A stretch of DNA of 64,000 nucleotides from Acetobacter tropicalis (GTDB lineage Bacteria > Pseudomonadota > Alphaproteobacteria > Acetobacterales > Acetobacteraceae), in the NCBI RefSeq assembly GCF_001580915.1, contig NZ_LHZQ01000216.1, forward strand, positions 1-64,000. The letters are read 5' to 3'. Under the pieces are notes generated by a model that was not told the origin of the DNA, made no database searches, and saw only the letters and a program-made list of their open reading frames with translations. A program made the position numbers and the translations under genes. This document shows, one piece after another, positions 16,499-25,627 of the stretch (position 1 is its first letter; every line of letters begins with the position of its first letter).

Positions 16499-17650
16499 AT
16501 GACTGGGCAGGATACGGACCCGCAGATTGTCTCTGTTCAGAAGCGTGTTTCTGAAATACTTTCTGATTTGAAAAGCTGGGCGCGGGACGCGGATAAAACT
16601 GCAGAGTTCCCCTTTGACGCTTTGGATGCTCTTGCGCGAGCGGGCGCCCTTGATGTGGTGTTGCCGCAAGCATATGGCGGGGCGGAATGTGATCTGGCAA
16701 CGGCCCAGGCCTTAGTGGGTTCGATTGCACAGGCAGATCCTGTTTCCGCCCTTGTTTTGGTAAATCATTATATGGTGCACGCAGAATTGCGTGCCTTACC
16801 CTCTTATCCTGCGCCCCTTCAGAACAAGCAGGTTCTACAAGGGAAACTGATCAATGCATTGCTGGCTGAACCTGATCAGGGCTCAGCCTCACGGGGTGGT
16901 TTGCCCGGCACCGTGGCGCATAAAACGGAGCAGGGGTGGAGGCTTACGGGGCGCAAAGCTTACGCAACGGGTATACCGGCACTCTCATGGTTATTGGTCA
17001 GGGCCAGAACAGATGCCTCAGACCCAGAGATTGCATTTTTTCTGGTGCCAAGAGAGGCCCTTGGAATAACAGTGCTGTCCACTTGGGATCACGTTGGCAT
17101 GCGGGCATCAGCGAGCCAGGAAATTGTGATGAAGGATGTTCCTGTGCCTGACGATCACCTTGTTTTCAAAGCATCTCCAGAAAATTCCTCCACTTTTGGA
17201 AAAGTGCTAGGTGTATGGAATCAGGGATTGCTCGGCGCGCTTTATGATGGCGTTGTCAGGACAGCGGTTGGCTGGACGGAGCATTTTCTTAAAGAACGTA
17301 AACCATCTAATCTAGGGGCTGCTCTTGCTACACTTCCAGCCATGCAGGATGTGATTGGTGGCATGCGGATTGCATTGGATCTCAATCAAACTCTTTTACG
17401 GTCTTTTGCCCAAGCTGTTGCACTGAAAGATAAGGACCGCGTGCAGAAAGAGGCAGTGCTGCTCAAGACGCAGACAGTGGATGGTGCAGCAGGACTGACA
17501 CAGACATTACTGGCAATTGCAGGAAATGCTGGTCTGTCTGCACGCAATGATCTGGAGCGTTGCCATCGGGATGCATTGTGTGGGCGTATTCATGCGCCTC
17601 ATGCTGAACTTTTACGGAACAAAGCGGGGCGTCAGGCACTGGGTCTTTAA
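16499..17650 (+). CDS. Acyl-CoA-dehydrogenase-family flavoenzyme, sulfur-locus associated
   Basis: A 383-residue protein with the acyl-CoA dehydrogenase fold: N-terminal helical domain (LPQAYGGAECDLATAQ), middle beta domain (GWRLTGRKAYATGIP; AFFLVPREALGI) and C-terminal helical domain. Several members of this fold are reduced-flavin monooxygenases (DszC, SfnB) rather than dehydrogenases. Given ssuA upstream in the opposite direction and the desulfurization cluster alongside, a role in sulfur acquisition is likelier than fatty-acid oxidation. It is more distant from the two SfnB-like proteins at 22.9-25.6 kb than they are from each other. ATG 16499 has GAAGGA about 10 bases ahead. Confidence 0.8.
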   Translation: MTGQDTDPQIVSVQKRVSEILSDLKSWARDADKTAEFPFDALDALARAGALDVVLPQAYGGAECDLATAQALVGSIAQADPVSALVLVNHYMVHAELRALPSYPAPLQNKQVLQGKLINALLAEPDQGSASRGGLPGTVAHKTEQGWRLTGRKAYATGIPALSWLLVRARTDASDPEIAFFLVPREALGITVLSTWDHVGMRASASQEIVMKDVPVPDDHLVFKASPENSSTFGKVLGVWNQGLLGALYDGVVRTAVGWTEHFLKERKPSNLGAALATLPAMQDVIGGMRIALDLNQTLLRSFAQAVALKDKDRVQKEAVLLKTQTVDGAAGLTQTLLAIAGNAGLSARNDLERCHRDALCGRIHAPHAELLRNKAGRQALGL

Positions 17651-17723
17651 AGAGTATACGGCTCCCGATTATACGGAAGCCTATTTTTTTGTTTGGTTTT
17701 CTGCTGGTGGCAAGGAAACAAAC

Positions 17724-17742
17724 CAGCCCATCAAACGGGCTG
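17724..17742 (-). terminator. Possible terminator of the minus-strand sulfur cluster
   Basis: A 6-bp stem CAGCCC/GGGCTG (17724-17729, 17737-17742) lies 4 bases beyond the stop of the ABC ATPase. On the minus strand it is followed by GGTTTGTTT, a weak U tract. It sits between convergent genes. Confidence 0.4.
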
Positions 17743-17745
17743 CTC

Positions 17746-19389
17746 TTAGGCAGAGCGAGCCGTGCTTGCATCACCCATAAGATGCGCTGCCGCAACCAGT
17801 TTCTGAGTGAAGGGGTGGCGAGGATGCTTCAGAATCTGTTCAGCCGCGCCGCTTTCAACAATTTTTCCCTCTTTCATCACAATTAGATCGTCCGAAATAT
17901 TTCTCACAACGTTCAGATCATGAGAAATGAACAGATAAGAAAGATGCAGACGTTTTTGAAGATCGCCCAGAAGATCCAGGATCTGTGCCTGAACAGATAC
18001 ATCCAATGCGGAGACGGGTTCATCGCAGAGAATGACAGAGGGTTCAACTGCCAATGCGCGGGCTATTGCTACGCGTTGCCTCTGGCCGCCCGAAAGGAAG
18101 AGAGGGTTTTTGGTCAAGAGGCTATCAGGCAACCTCACCTGAGCCAGAAGGGCATGAATGCGTGATAGCCTTTCGGACTTTGGAACATGAATGACGGAAA
18201 GCGCATCATTCAAGATGGTCTGTACGGTCCATCGAGGGTCAAACGAACTTAACGGGTCTTGATAGATAATGGCCAGTTTTGGCCTTCGGACACGGCGTGC
18301 GGCTTCTGGAATATTGGCTTTTCCCGATCGGACCCAAGGTTCTCCCTGAAAATCGACAGAACCGGAAGAAGGTTTCTGAAACCCCATGATCATCCGGGCG
18401 GTGGATGTTTTTCCGGAACCGGATTCCCCAATCAAGCCTAATGTGCGACCGGGCAAAAGAGAAAGACTGACATCCTGCACAATCTGTTTTGTAGCACCAT
18501 TCTGCTGTTTTACAGAGAAGGATAGATGATGAGCCTCCAGAAGAGGAGCGTGTGTGGCGGACGGGGGAATGGTAGGGCGTGGTGGCCTTCTGCCAGGTTC
18601 GGCTGCGAGAAGCATGCGCGTGTAGGCGTGACAGGGGCGCGTGAGCAGGTCAGCCGTTTGGCCTTCCTCCACCATATGCCCCTGATTCATGACAATAACC
18701 CGATCAGCAAGCTGTGAGACAAAGCCCAGATCATGACTGATGATAAGAATACCATGACCAGCGGCACGTAACTGTTTCAGCAGTTCCAGAATTTGAACCT
18801 GCACGGAAGGATCAAGGGCTGTTGTTGGTTCATCGGCAATCAGAAAAGGAGGGTTCATTGCCAGAGCGCTGGCAATCAGAGCACGTTGACGCAGTCCGCC
18901 CGAAAGCTGATCTGCCCGCAGATGGACACGGTCCTGTGCTGAGGGGATACCGGCCTTTGCCAATAACTCCAACACACGGCTTTTGCGGCTGGTGCGTGTG
19001 CCCCAGTTATGGGCTGTCAGAGCCTCCGTAATTTCGGCCCCAACTGGCCGCAGTGGGTTTAGTGCTACCAACGCATCCTGAAGCACAAAACCGATTTTTG
19101 CTCCGCGTATTTTGCGCCATTCCTGTTCTGTGTTGGTCAGAAGAGACCTTCTGTTGAGGGACAGATGGTCGGCAGAGATTTGGGCATTGGATCCGGCAAG
19201 CCCCAGTAATGAACGGGCGGTAACGGTCTTTCCTGAACCGGATTCCCCAACAAGGGCGACAACTTCTCCCGGTTTCAGGGAAAAAGAAATAGAATGTACT
19301 GCGGTATGAGAAAAACCGCCTGTTTGAAATTTCACAGAGAGGTTTTTGACAAGGAGGCCAGAGGCCTCTGCGTCATGGGAACGGCTCAT
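17746..19389 (-). CDS. Double-ATPase subunit of an oligopeptide-type ABC importer
   Basis: A 547-residue fusion of two ABC ATPases, equivalent to DppD+DppF or OppD+OppF and organised like GsiA. First half: GESGSGKT, LSGGLRQRALIASAL, LIADEPTTALD. Second half: GESGSGKT, LSGGQRQRVAIARAL, ILCDEPVSALD. It powers import through the two permeases encoded just upstream, overlapping the first by 4 bases. The transporter class normally carries peptides, glutathione, nickel or other small organics. Because it is embedded among desulfurization enzymes, an organosulfur substrate is inferred. Confidence 0.9.
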   Translation of the reverse strand: MSRSHDAEASGLLVKNLSVKFQTGGFSHTAVHSISFSLKPGEVVALVGESGSGKTVTARSLLGLAGSNAQISADHLSLNRRSLLTNTEQEWRKIRGAKIGFVLQDALVALNPLRPVGAEITEALTAHNWGTRTSRKSRVLELLAKAGIPSAQDRVHLRADQLSGGLRQRALIASALAMNPPFLIADEPTTALDPSVQVQILELLKQLRAAGHGILIISHDLGFVSQLADRVIVMNQGHMVEEGQTADLLTRPCHAYTRMLLAAEPGRRPPRPTIPPSATHAPLLEAHHLSFSVKQQNGATKQIVQDVSLSLLPGRTLGLIGESGSGKTSTARMIMGFQKPSSGSVDFQGEPWVRSGKANIPEAARRVRRPKLAIIYQDPLSSFDPRWTVQTILNDALSVIHVPKSERLSRIHALLAQVRLPDSLLTKNPLFLSGGQRQRVAIARALAVEPSVILCDEPVSALDVSVQAQILDLLGDLQKRLHLSYLFISHDLNVVRNISDDLIVMKEGKIVESGAAEQILKHPRHPFTQKLVAAAHLMGDASTARSA

Positions 19390-20252
19390 GAGACGTTTGT
19401 TTCAAAATGAGTTTTCAGGAACCGCCCCATGGTGGTGGTGGCCAGCATGGTCAGCACAATGGCAACTCCGGGGAAAAACGTGATCCACCAGGCTTCTGCA
19501 ATGTAGTCGCGGCCCATGGAGAGCATGGTTCCCCATTCCGCGGCGGGAGGCGGCGCGCCGAGCCCTAGAAACGAGAGAGCAGATGCCCAGATAATGGTCT
19601 GGCCCACACCCATGGCACCGGCAATGAGCAGCGGTCGGAAAGCATTGGGAATAAGGTGGGATCTTAAAATTCGGCTTGGAGAATGCCCCATTGAACGGGC
19701 GGCTTCAATAAAACTTGCGTTGCGAATGGCCAGAAACTGCCCGAACAGCATGCGCCCGTATCCCGGCGCAGCCCCAATACCAACGGCGATAATAAGAGGG
19801 AATGTGCCGGACGAAAAAATGGCAGTAAGGAGAAGGGCAAGGACAACGGAGGGAAAAGAAAAAAGGATTTCAAAAATCCATTTTACAGATTGTTCCGCAA
19901 CAGGTCCACCGAATGCTCCGGGTATGGCAAGGGTGAGGGCAACGGAAAGTGCTAACAGAATGGACCCTATTCCAATCACCAGCGAGTTACGCGTACCAAA
20001 AACAAGACGTGTCCAGATATCTCGTCCAGATTGGTCCGTGCCGAGGGGATGCACCCAGCTTGGAGGGGAAAAAGCCTCACGCGGAGCGATGCCGTAAGGA
20101 TTGCCATGAGTCAGAAGATGAGGCGCAACGGCAGCAAGAACCAGAAGAGTTATGTAGAGAACGGCTACCGTCAACCCGATATGGCGTCCAAATGGTTGCC
20201 AAAGGCGCGCAGGGGTAGTGATGGCCAACGGCATAGAGTGAGTTGCACTCAT
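19386..20252 (-). CDS. Oligopeptide-type ABC permease, DppC-like
   Basis: A 288-residue inner membrane permease of the DppC/OppC family. It has an N-terminal membrane anchor, the characteristic HPLGTDQSGRDIWTRLVFGTR segment, and the ATPase-contact loop EAARSMGHSPSRILRSHLIPN. It overlaps its partner permease at the start and the double ATPase at the end by 4 bases each, so the genes are translationally coupled. Confidence 0.9.
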   Translation of the reverse strand: MSATHSMPLAITTPARLWQPFGRHIGLTVAVLYITLLVLAAVAPHLLTHGNPYGIAPREAFSPPSWVHPLGTDQSGRDIWTRLVFGTRNSLVIGIGSILLALSVALTLAIPGAFGGPVAEQSVKWIFEILFSFPSVVLALLLTAIFSSGTFPLIIAVGIGAAPGYGRMLFGQFLAIRNASFIEAARSMGHSPSRILRSHLIPNAFRPLLIAGAMGVGQTIIWASALSFLGLGAPPPAAEWGTMLSMGRDYIAEAWWITFFPGVAIVLTMLATTTMGRFLKTHFETNVS

Positions 20253-21205
20253 ACGCGTGCCTCCTGTATCCGTGGGTCAATGATCACATACAGAACATCT
20301 GCCAGAAAGGAAGCGAGGACGTACACGAGAGCAATGAACAGGATGATGCCGGTGACCAGCGGCATATCATGCATGCTGACGGCCAGAAACAACTGACGCC
20401 CTAACCCCTGGCGAGAGAACACTACTTCAACGGGAACAACATTCCCGACCAAAGCGCCGATAGCCCATGTGGACAAACTGACTCCTGGTAACAGAGCGTG
20501 GCGTAAAACATGACGAAACCGCACACTGTTGTCAGATACTCCGCGAGAACGGGCTGTCAGGACAAAAGGTTGATCAAGTGTTGTTTTGAAAGACTCACGC
20601 ATGACCTGGGCCAGAAAACCGCCCAGAGGAATGGCCAGAGAAAGGGTAGGGAGAATGAGGGAAGAAAAGCCATGTGTGCCAGCCGGCGGAAGCAGGCCAA
20701 GCTGGTAGGCAAATAGCCAGAGCAGCATGATGCCAATCCAGAATTGCGGTAGTCCTGCAAACAGGGTTTCCAGAGAGGAAAAGGCAGAGTCAAATATCGG
20801 CTTTCGGGCAGAGAGCGTTACAGAAAGAACAGCAAACACCCATGCGGTGATCAGAGAGGCAAGCATGAGTTTTAGGGTGTGCGGGGCCTGTTGCCACAGA
20901 ACATCCGTAACCGGCATGTGCTGAGAAAATGACGAGCCAAGCTGACCTGACAGAACACGCCAAACATGTAGCCCGTATTGCACCATTATGGGTTGATCCA
21001 GCCCGTATTCCTGCCGGATTTCCTGAATCGTTTCGGGAGTAGGGTTGGCGGAGCCACCCAGAATGGCTGTAACCGGATCTCCGGGGGCCAGATGCAGAGC
21101 AATAAAGGTGAGCGTGGCCGCGGCAAAGAGAACCAGACAGGCTCCACCAATACGGATGAGGGCTTTTTTCAAGAAGAACCAGCCTGTCTCTTGGAAGAGG
21201 GTCAT
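20249..21205 (-). CDS. Oligopeptide-type ABC permease, DppB-like
   Basis: A 318-residue permease of the DppB/OppB family. The first membrane helix is followed by HLAPGDPVTAILG and the EYGLDQPIMVQYG segment; the contact loop is TARSRGVSDNSVRFRHVLRHA. ATG 21205 overlaps the binding-protein stop (ATGA) and has GGTGG just ahead; an in-frame ATG at 21217 is the alternative. Confidence 0.9.
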   Translation of the reverse strand: MTLFQETGWFFLKKALIRIGGACLVLFAAATLTFIALHLAPGDPVTAILGGSANPTPETIQEIRQEYGLDQPIMVQYGLHVWRVLSGQLGSSFSQHMPVTDVLWQQAPHTLKLMLASLITAWVFAVLSVTLSARKPIFDSAFSSLETLFAGLPQFWIGIMLLWLFAYQLGLLPPAGTHGFSSLILPTLSLAIPLGGFLAQVMRESFKTTLDQPFVLTARSRGVSDNSVRFRHVLRHALLPGVSLSTWAIGALVGNVVPVEVVFSRQGLGRQLFLAVSMHDMPLVTGIILFIALVYVLASFLADVLYVIIDPRIQEARV

Positions 21206-22863
21206 TGTTCCACCCATGCATCATAGAGTGTGGTTACGTTCAGAGAGGGCACCAGACGTATGTCATGGACACGCTTTGAAATGGCCAGTCGTGTGGTTTG
21301 CGGATAGGTTGTGATTTGCAGGAAAGCTGCCGAAACAATTTTCTGAGCCTGATAGTACAGGTCACGTCGTTGTTCGGAATCTGTTGTCAGGAGCGCTGCG
21401 TTGACAATCCTGTCAAACTCCGGGTTGCTGAAGCCGGACTCATTCTGATGATGCCCTGCTATTCCGGCAGCACCAAGAAATTCGGAAGAAAAGACGATAC
21501 GCAGCACGTCTGCGGTATTGGTGTTCCAATATCCAACCCGCACATCATAATCCCATTGACCTTCGCGGGCATTGACGGATGTATCATCCGCATTTTCCAG
21601 CAAAACATCAAATCCGGTTTCGCGTGCTGTGGCCTGTACCTGTTCCCACAACGTCCGCTCAGAATTTGAAAGAGAGGCGCGCAGAGGGATATGAACCGTC
21701 AGGCGTTGTCCGTTTCGTTTGCGGATACCGTCAGCATCTTTGGTGGTCCAGCCAGCCTGATCAAGCAAAGTATTTGCTTTATCGGGGTTGTAATCTGCCG
21801 CATGTTCAAAGTCGGGTGAATAGAACGGTGTTGTCGCTGTGAGCGGGCCTCCTGCGCGACGATAATGATGAAAAAAGACGCTGCTCAAAGCCCCTTCTAT
21901 GTCAGTCGATCGAATAAACGCTTCTCTTACAAGCTGATCATTGAAAGGGGCGCGTCGGATGTTCAATGTACCATTGGTGGGGTTACCAGGACGATCCGCC
22001 ATTAAAACCCACAGGTCCGCATTATGGCGGGCGGGTGTCTCGGCTTCTGGTGGCAGACTATCAATGGCGTCAACTTCAGCGGCCTGCACAGCGGCAAAGC
22101 GCGCAGAAGGCTCCGGGATGAAGCGCCACTCCACGTGTTCCAGATAGGCTGGGCCGTCATGTAGCGCCGTAGGAGGAGCCCAGTGATAAGCGTTGTTCCG
22201 GTCAAACACGATCTTGTTCTGGCGGTCCCAACTGACAATGCGGAATGGGCCGGAGCCAACAGGAGCCTGGCAGTTCAGGTCACGCGGGCGGGTAAGAGCT
22301 TGGGGAGATTCAATGCCAAGAAAACCTTGGGCGAGCACCTCCAGAAACGCGGCGTAAGGGCGGCTGAGGTGCACAATAGCCGTATGAGAATCAACAATTT
22401 CGGTTGAATGATATTGCCGGATATAGCCACCCGCCGTGCTTGACTGCGTGGCAGGATCAACCATGTGGTCAAGATTGGCTTTTACGGCTTCTGCCGTGAA
22501 AGGGGTGCCATCTGTAAACGTAACATCAGACCTTAAATGGAATGTGTAGGACAATCCATCCGGCGAAATATCCCAACTGGACGCAAGCCAAGGATGGATA
22601 GTGCCCGCCTTGTCCATGGAGACAAGCGAATCAAGATATTGCTGGGCCACAAAAACTTGCGGCATGTCGCCCTGCACATGCGGGTCCAGGCAAACAGGTT
22701 CACGGTCTGTTGCATAGATAAGGGTGCCCACCGAAACCGGGGAGCCAGCACGCCGTGCGTGTTTGTTTTTATGGCATGCTCCCAGAGGCAGACACACAGT
22801 TACCAGTAAAGCTCCCAGAAGAAGCGTTTTGCCTGACTGAGAGACTGTGTGTCCGGAAAGCAT
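21202..22863 (-). CDS. Family 5 solute-binding lipoprotein of the oligopeptide-type importer
   Basis: A 553-residue extracytoplasmic binding protein of the DppA/OppA/NikA family. From ATG 22863 a lipoprotein signal is seen (LLLGALLVTVCLPLGAC), with Cys as the likely lipidated residue. The body has the expected ASSWDISPDGLSYTFHLR and FTDGTPFTAEAVKANLDHM motifs. The frame opens at 22947, but that would overlap the upstream gene. Substrate specificity cannot be predicted. The gene follows an SfnB-like flavoenzyme by 26 bases, tying the importer to sulfur metabolism. Confidence 0.9.
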   Translation of the reverse strand: MLSGHTVSQSGKTLLLGALLVTVCLPLGACHKNKHARRAGSPVSVGTLIYATDREPVCLDPHVQGDMPQVFVAQQYLDSLVSMDKAGTIHPWLASSWDISPDGLSYTFHLRSDVTFTDGTPFTAEAVKANLDHMVDPATQSSTAGGYIRQYHSTEIVDSHTAIVHLSRPYAAFLEVLAQGFLGIESPQALTRPRDLNCQAPVGSGPFRIVSWDRQNKIVFDRNNAYHWAPPTALHDGPAYLEHVEWRFIPEPSARFAAVQAAEVDAIDSLPPEAETPARHNADLWVLMADRPGNPTNGTLNIRRAPFNDQLVREAFIRSTDIEGALSSVFFHHYRRAGGPLTATTPFYSPDFEHAADYNPDKANTLLDQAGWTTKDADGIRKRNGQRLTVHIPLRASLSNSERTLWEQVQATARETGFDVLLENADDTSVNAREGQWDYDVRVGYWNTNTADVLRIVFSSEFLGAAGIAGHHQNESGFSNPEFDRIVNAALLTTDSEQRRDLYYQAQKIVSAAFLQITTYPQTTRLAISKRVHDIRLVPSLNVTTLYDAWVEQ

Positions 22864-22889
22864 GTCGTGTGGCCAGTAAGAAAAGATGT

Positions 22890-24140
22890 TCAGACAGAAG
22901 CTAGATGCGGCGTGGCTTGCGCATCCGCCTTCGCCTTGGTGGTCCAACTGGAATCAAGGGGAGTGCCGTTTAGTTCCCAATCTCCCAGTTCGCGGGCCCG
23001 TTTGATGGCTGGGTTATGTGAGGCCAGAACACGTGCGTTGCGCCAGAACCGATCCAGCCGTCTTTTTTCGGAGCTCGCAGATGCGCCGCCAACTTCAAAC
23101 AGACTGGTGGTTGCCTCCAGAACCAGAGGAATAATAACTTGTTGGGCTTTGAAGGCTTCCAGTTCTGCCTGTTGAGAGACTGTGTCTGGCAGCCCTTGTT
23201 CACGGAGGCGAGACGCTTGCTCAAGCGTGGCGGACACCCGATCGACCAAAGTTTCCGCAGCAAATGCCAGACTGGAGAGGCGACCAACAACAGCCTGCAC
23301 CAAGGGATCTTCACGCGGGAGAGACTGGCCCGGAACACCAAAGACTCGTGTGCGGGGGCGCACAAATTCTATTGTTTCACGCAAGGCCGCTTGAGCGATT
23401 CCTGCAAGCGTAGCAAGGTGAAAATTCTGATAGAACGCTGTAAAAAACCGATCTATGGGAGAGTCATCTTTAGGGAGGATATGGTAAATCTGCTCTTCAG
23501 ACAGTTCAACATTTTCAAAGAGAGTTGTTCCACTGCCTGTCAGACGCTGACCAAAGCCGTCCCAATCATCCACACGGGTGACCCCCGCAGCGGTTGTGGG
23601 CACAGCCACGCGGTAACGTTTATCATCATGTAAAGCGACAACGGCAATCCAATCAGCATAAATGGAGCCGGTGGAATAATATTTGGTACCGTTTAGGTAC
23701 CATTTTCCGTCTTTATGGGTGAGAGTGGTTGTGGTTTCTGTTGCGTTACCCAGCTCTGCCATGGCGGCACCAAATACCGCACCGGCCTGGATTGTTTCGA
23801 GCCATTTTATAGCTGAAGGGCGCGTTGCCGCTGCGGTCAGATGCTGGCGTTCGCCTTCAACAAAGGCAAAATGAGCGCGTATTATTTGTGGCAGATTGGA
23901 ATCTGCTGCTGCGAGTTTAACCAGCAGTCGAAATGTTTCCTGCAACGAGACATTCTGCCCCCCCAGTTCTGCGGGAATACGGAGGGCAGTGAAACCGCTT
24001 TGGCGGAGTTCCTCTACGGCATCATAAGCCAGAATACGGTTTTGTTCGCGGTTGATAGCCCCTGCCGCTATGTGGTCAAACACCGCCTGAAAACGGGAAG
24101 AGGCGGTACCTGATTGGGAGGGGAGTGTTGACTGAACCAT
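22890..24140 (-). CDS. SfnB/DszC-like flavin-dependent oxidoreductase (1)
   Basis: A 416-residue acyl-CoA-dehydrogenase-fold protein of the SfnB/DszC group, which use reduced flavin and oxygen on organosulfur compounds or act in sulfone/sulfonate utilisation. Visible features are RIPAELGGQNVSLQET in the N-domain, KWYLNGTKYYSTGSIYADW and DWDGFGQRLTGSGTT in the beta domain, and GGASASSEKRRLDRFWRNAR near the C-terminus. The last of these and the GQRxTGSGT motif are shared with the neighbour at 24344-25600. ATG 24140 is preferred; an upstream ATG at 24164 has no ribosome site. It is probably an oxygenase component using FMNH2 from the flavin reductase at 29.4 kb. Confidence 0.85.
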   Translation of the reverse strand: MVQSTLPSQSGTASSRFQAVFDHIAAGAINREQNRILAYDAVEELRQSGFTALRIPAELGGQNVSLQETFRLLVKLAAADSNLPQIIRAHFAFVEGERQHLTAAATRPSAIKWLETIQAGAVFGAAMAELGNATETTTTLTHKDGKWYLNGTKYYSTGSIYADWIAVVALHDDKRYRVAVPTTAAGVTRVDDWDGFGQRLTGSGTTLFENVELSEEQIYHILPKDDSPIDRFFTAFYQNFHLATLAGIAQAALRETIEFVRPRTRVFGVPGQSLPREDPLVQAVVGRLSSLAFAAETLVDRVSATLEQASRLREQGLPDTVSQQAELEAFKAQQVIIPLVLEATTSLFEVGGASASSEKRRLDRFWRNARVLASHNPAIKRARELGDWELNGTPLDSSWTTKAKADAQATPHLASV

Positions 24141-24168
24141 GGGGCGTGTCTCGCTATATAACATAAAA

Positions 24169-24218
24169 AATACGATTAATGATCATAAAACTATAATCTG
24201 TCGTATTAATATGATAGT
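24169..24218. promoter_or_regulatory. AT-rich inverted repeats upstream of the SfnB-like gene / importer operon
   Basis: The 179-base gap between the two SfnB-like genes holds AATACGA (24169-24175) facing TCGTATT (24201-24207) and ACTAT (24190-24194) facing ATAGT (24214-24218). This is the longest break inside the minus-strand cluster and a probable internal promoter for the gene at 22890-24140 and the importer. No gene is seen in the gap. Confidence 0.35.
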
Positions 24219-24343
24219 CAACAAAATTTCACACGACCATCTCGTTTGTATGGGGAGTCTATGAAAAACAATAGGTTTTTTACAATGTCCGTTTTGCGGT
24301 TTATGTTCTGAAGCCTTTTGTTTTCAAAAGTTAGCCCCCTTTT

Positions 24344-25600
24344 TTAGCTCCATGCATGCAGGGGAGGGGCTGTGCCATTGAGATAATAATTTCCGACAAT
24401 GGCATATTTCCACCGTATTGGATCGTGCAACGTATGCGTTCTAGCGTTTCGCCAGTAGCGGTCAAAGTTATAGCGCGTATCGGTGGAAGCGGTTCCAGCT
24501 AATTCAAACAGCCTGTTTGTGGCATCTATGGCCAGTTCGGTGGTAAAAATTTTTGCTTCAGCTACGGAAACTTGTGCAGATGCGACTGTCTCTGGCGTGG
24601 GATGAGTAAGTGCCGCATCAATCTTCTTTCCTGCTACATCAAGTAGGGCACGGCAGGCACTCAGGCGCGCAAACAATCCCCCTAGAATATGGCGCGTGTA
24701 GGGATCTTCATGTGCGTTGTCCTGGTTACTATCTATCCATGGCCGGGTACGGTTTTTTACAAAGAAAACAGTCTCTTCAAGAGCGCCCTGCGCTATCCCG
24801 CCATCAATGGCAGCCTGAATAAACTGGGAAATTGCACTGTCGGGCCGGGGGGATTTGGGAATATAGGCCTTCCATGCCGGTAAGACGCGGGTAAGCGGCA
24901 CTTTTACATTATCAAGAAGAACCGTGCCGCTTCCTGTCTGGCGTTGGCCAAAGGCCGACCAGTCATTCAAGACAGTTAATCCGTCCGTGACTCGGTCTGC
25001 TATGGCCAGCCACGCCACGCCGTCCTTATCAACGGCTACAATCGGTACCAGATCCGCAGCTAAAGCACCCGTGCAGTAATATTTCTTCCCATTTATAAGG
25101 ACATGATCCCCTTGCGGCACAAGATATGTGCTGAGGTCTGTCAGTTTTTTGTTTCCTCGTTCAGAAAACGCATTACCGCAACGTTTTCCGTCAAGAATAA
25201 GGCTGAAGAGTTCTTTTTGCTGTTCCGGTGTGCCACAGGAAGCGATCACCGCAACGGCAGCCCAGTGGTTCTGGGCTATTTGCGCTAATGCTCCATCTGC
25301 GGCGGCAATGGTCTGCACAACTGTGCCGAGGGTGGCGTAGGATACACCTGCTCCCCCATAGGCGCGAGGGACCGTGATGCCCCATAATCCAGACGCGGAA
25401 TATCGGTTCAATTCATCCAAAGGAAAACGAGCCGACCGTTCACGTTCTGCAGCGTTCTGTTTCAGATGATGTGCAAAATCCTGCGCAATTTGAATGGCTT
25501 GTATATCGCTTTCTATGCGCACGGTAGGCGTGGTTCGGGGCCAGACCGGAGGAGGGACTGGCAAGCCAGAACCGATAACAAATGGATCAGATGACGGCAT
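24344..25600 (-). CDS. SfnB-family sulfur acquisition oxidoreductase (2)
   Basis: A 418-residue SfnB-type protein with the acyl-CoA dehydrogenase fold. Motifs: GLWGITVPRAYGGAGVSYAT, HVLINGKKYYCTGALAADL, DWSAFGQRQTGSGTVLLDNV and AGTASTDTRYNFDRYWRNAR. SfnB members accompany SfnG-type monooxygenases in dimethylsulfone and methanesulfonate use, although their exact chemistry is not settled. It follows the NtaA/DszA-like gene by 27 bases, so the two are probably co-transcribed and may act in sequence. Confidence 0.88.
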   Translation of the reverse strand: MPSSDPFVIGSGLPVPPPVWPRTTPTVRIESDIQAIQIAQDFAHHLKQNAAERERSARFPLDELNRYSASGLWGITVPRAYGGAGVSYATLGTVVQTIAAADGALAQIAQNHWAAVAVIASCGTPEQQKELFSLILDGKRCGNAFSERGNKKLTDLSTYLVPQGDHVLINGKKYYCTGALAADLVPIVAVDKDGVAWLAIADRVTDGLTVLNDWSAFGQRQTGSGTVLLDNVKVPLTRVLPAWKAYIPKSPRPDSAISQFIQAAIDGGIAQGALEETVFFVKNRTRPWIDSNQDNAHEDPYTRHILGGLFARLSACRALLDVAGKKIDAALTHPTPETVASAQVSVAEAKIFTTELAIDATNRLFELAGTASTDTRYNFDRYWRNARTHTLHDPIRWKYAIVGNYYLNGTAPPLHAWS

Positions 25601-25627
25601 GGAAAAACCTTTTTGGAAAATCTGAGA

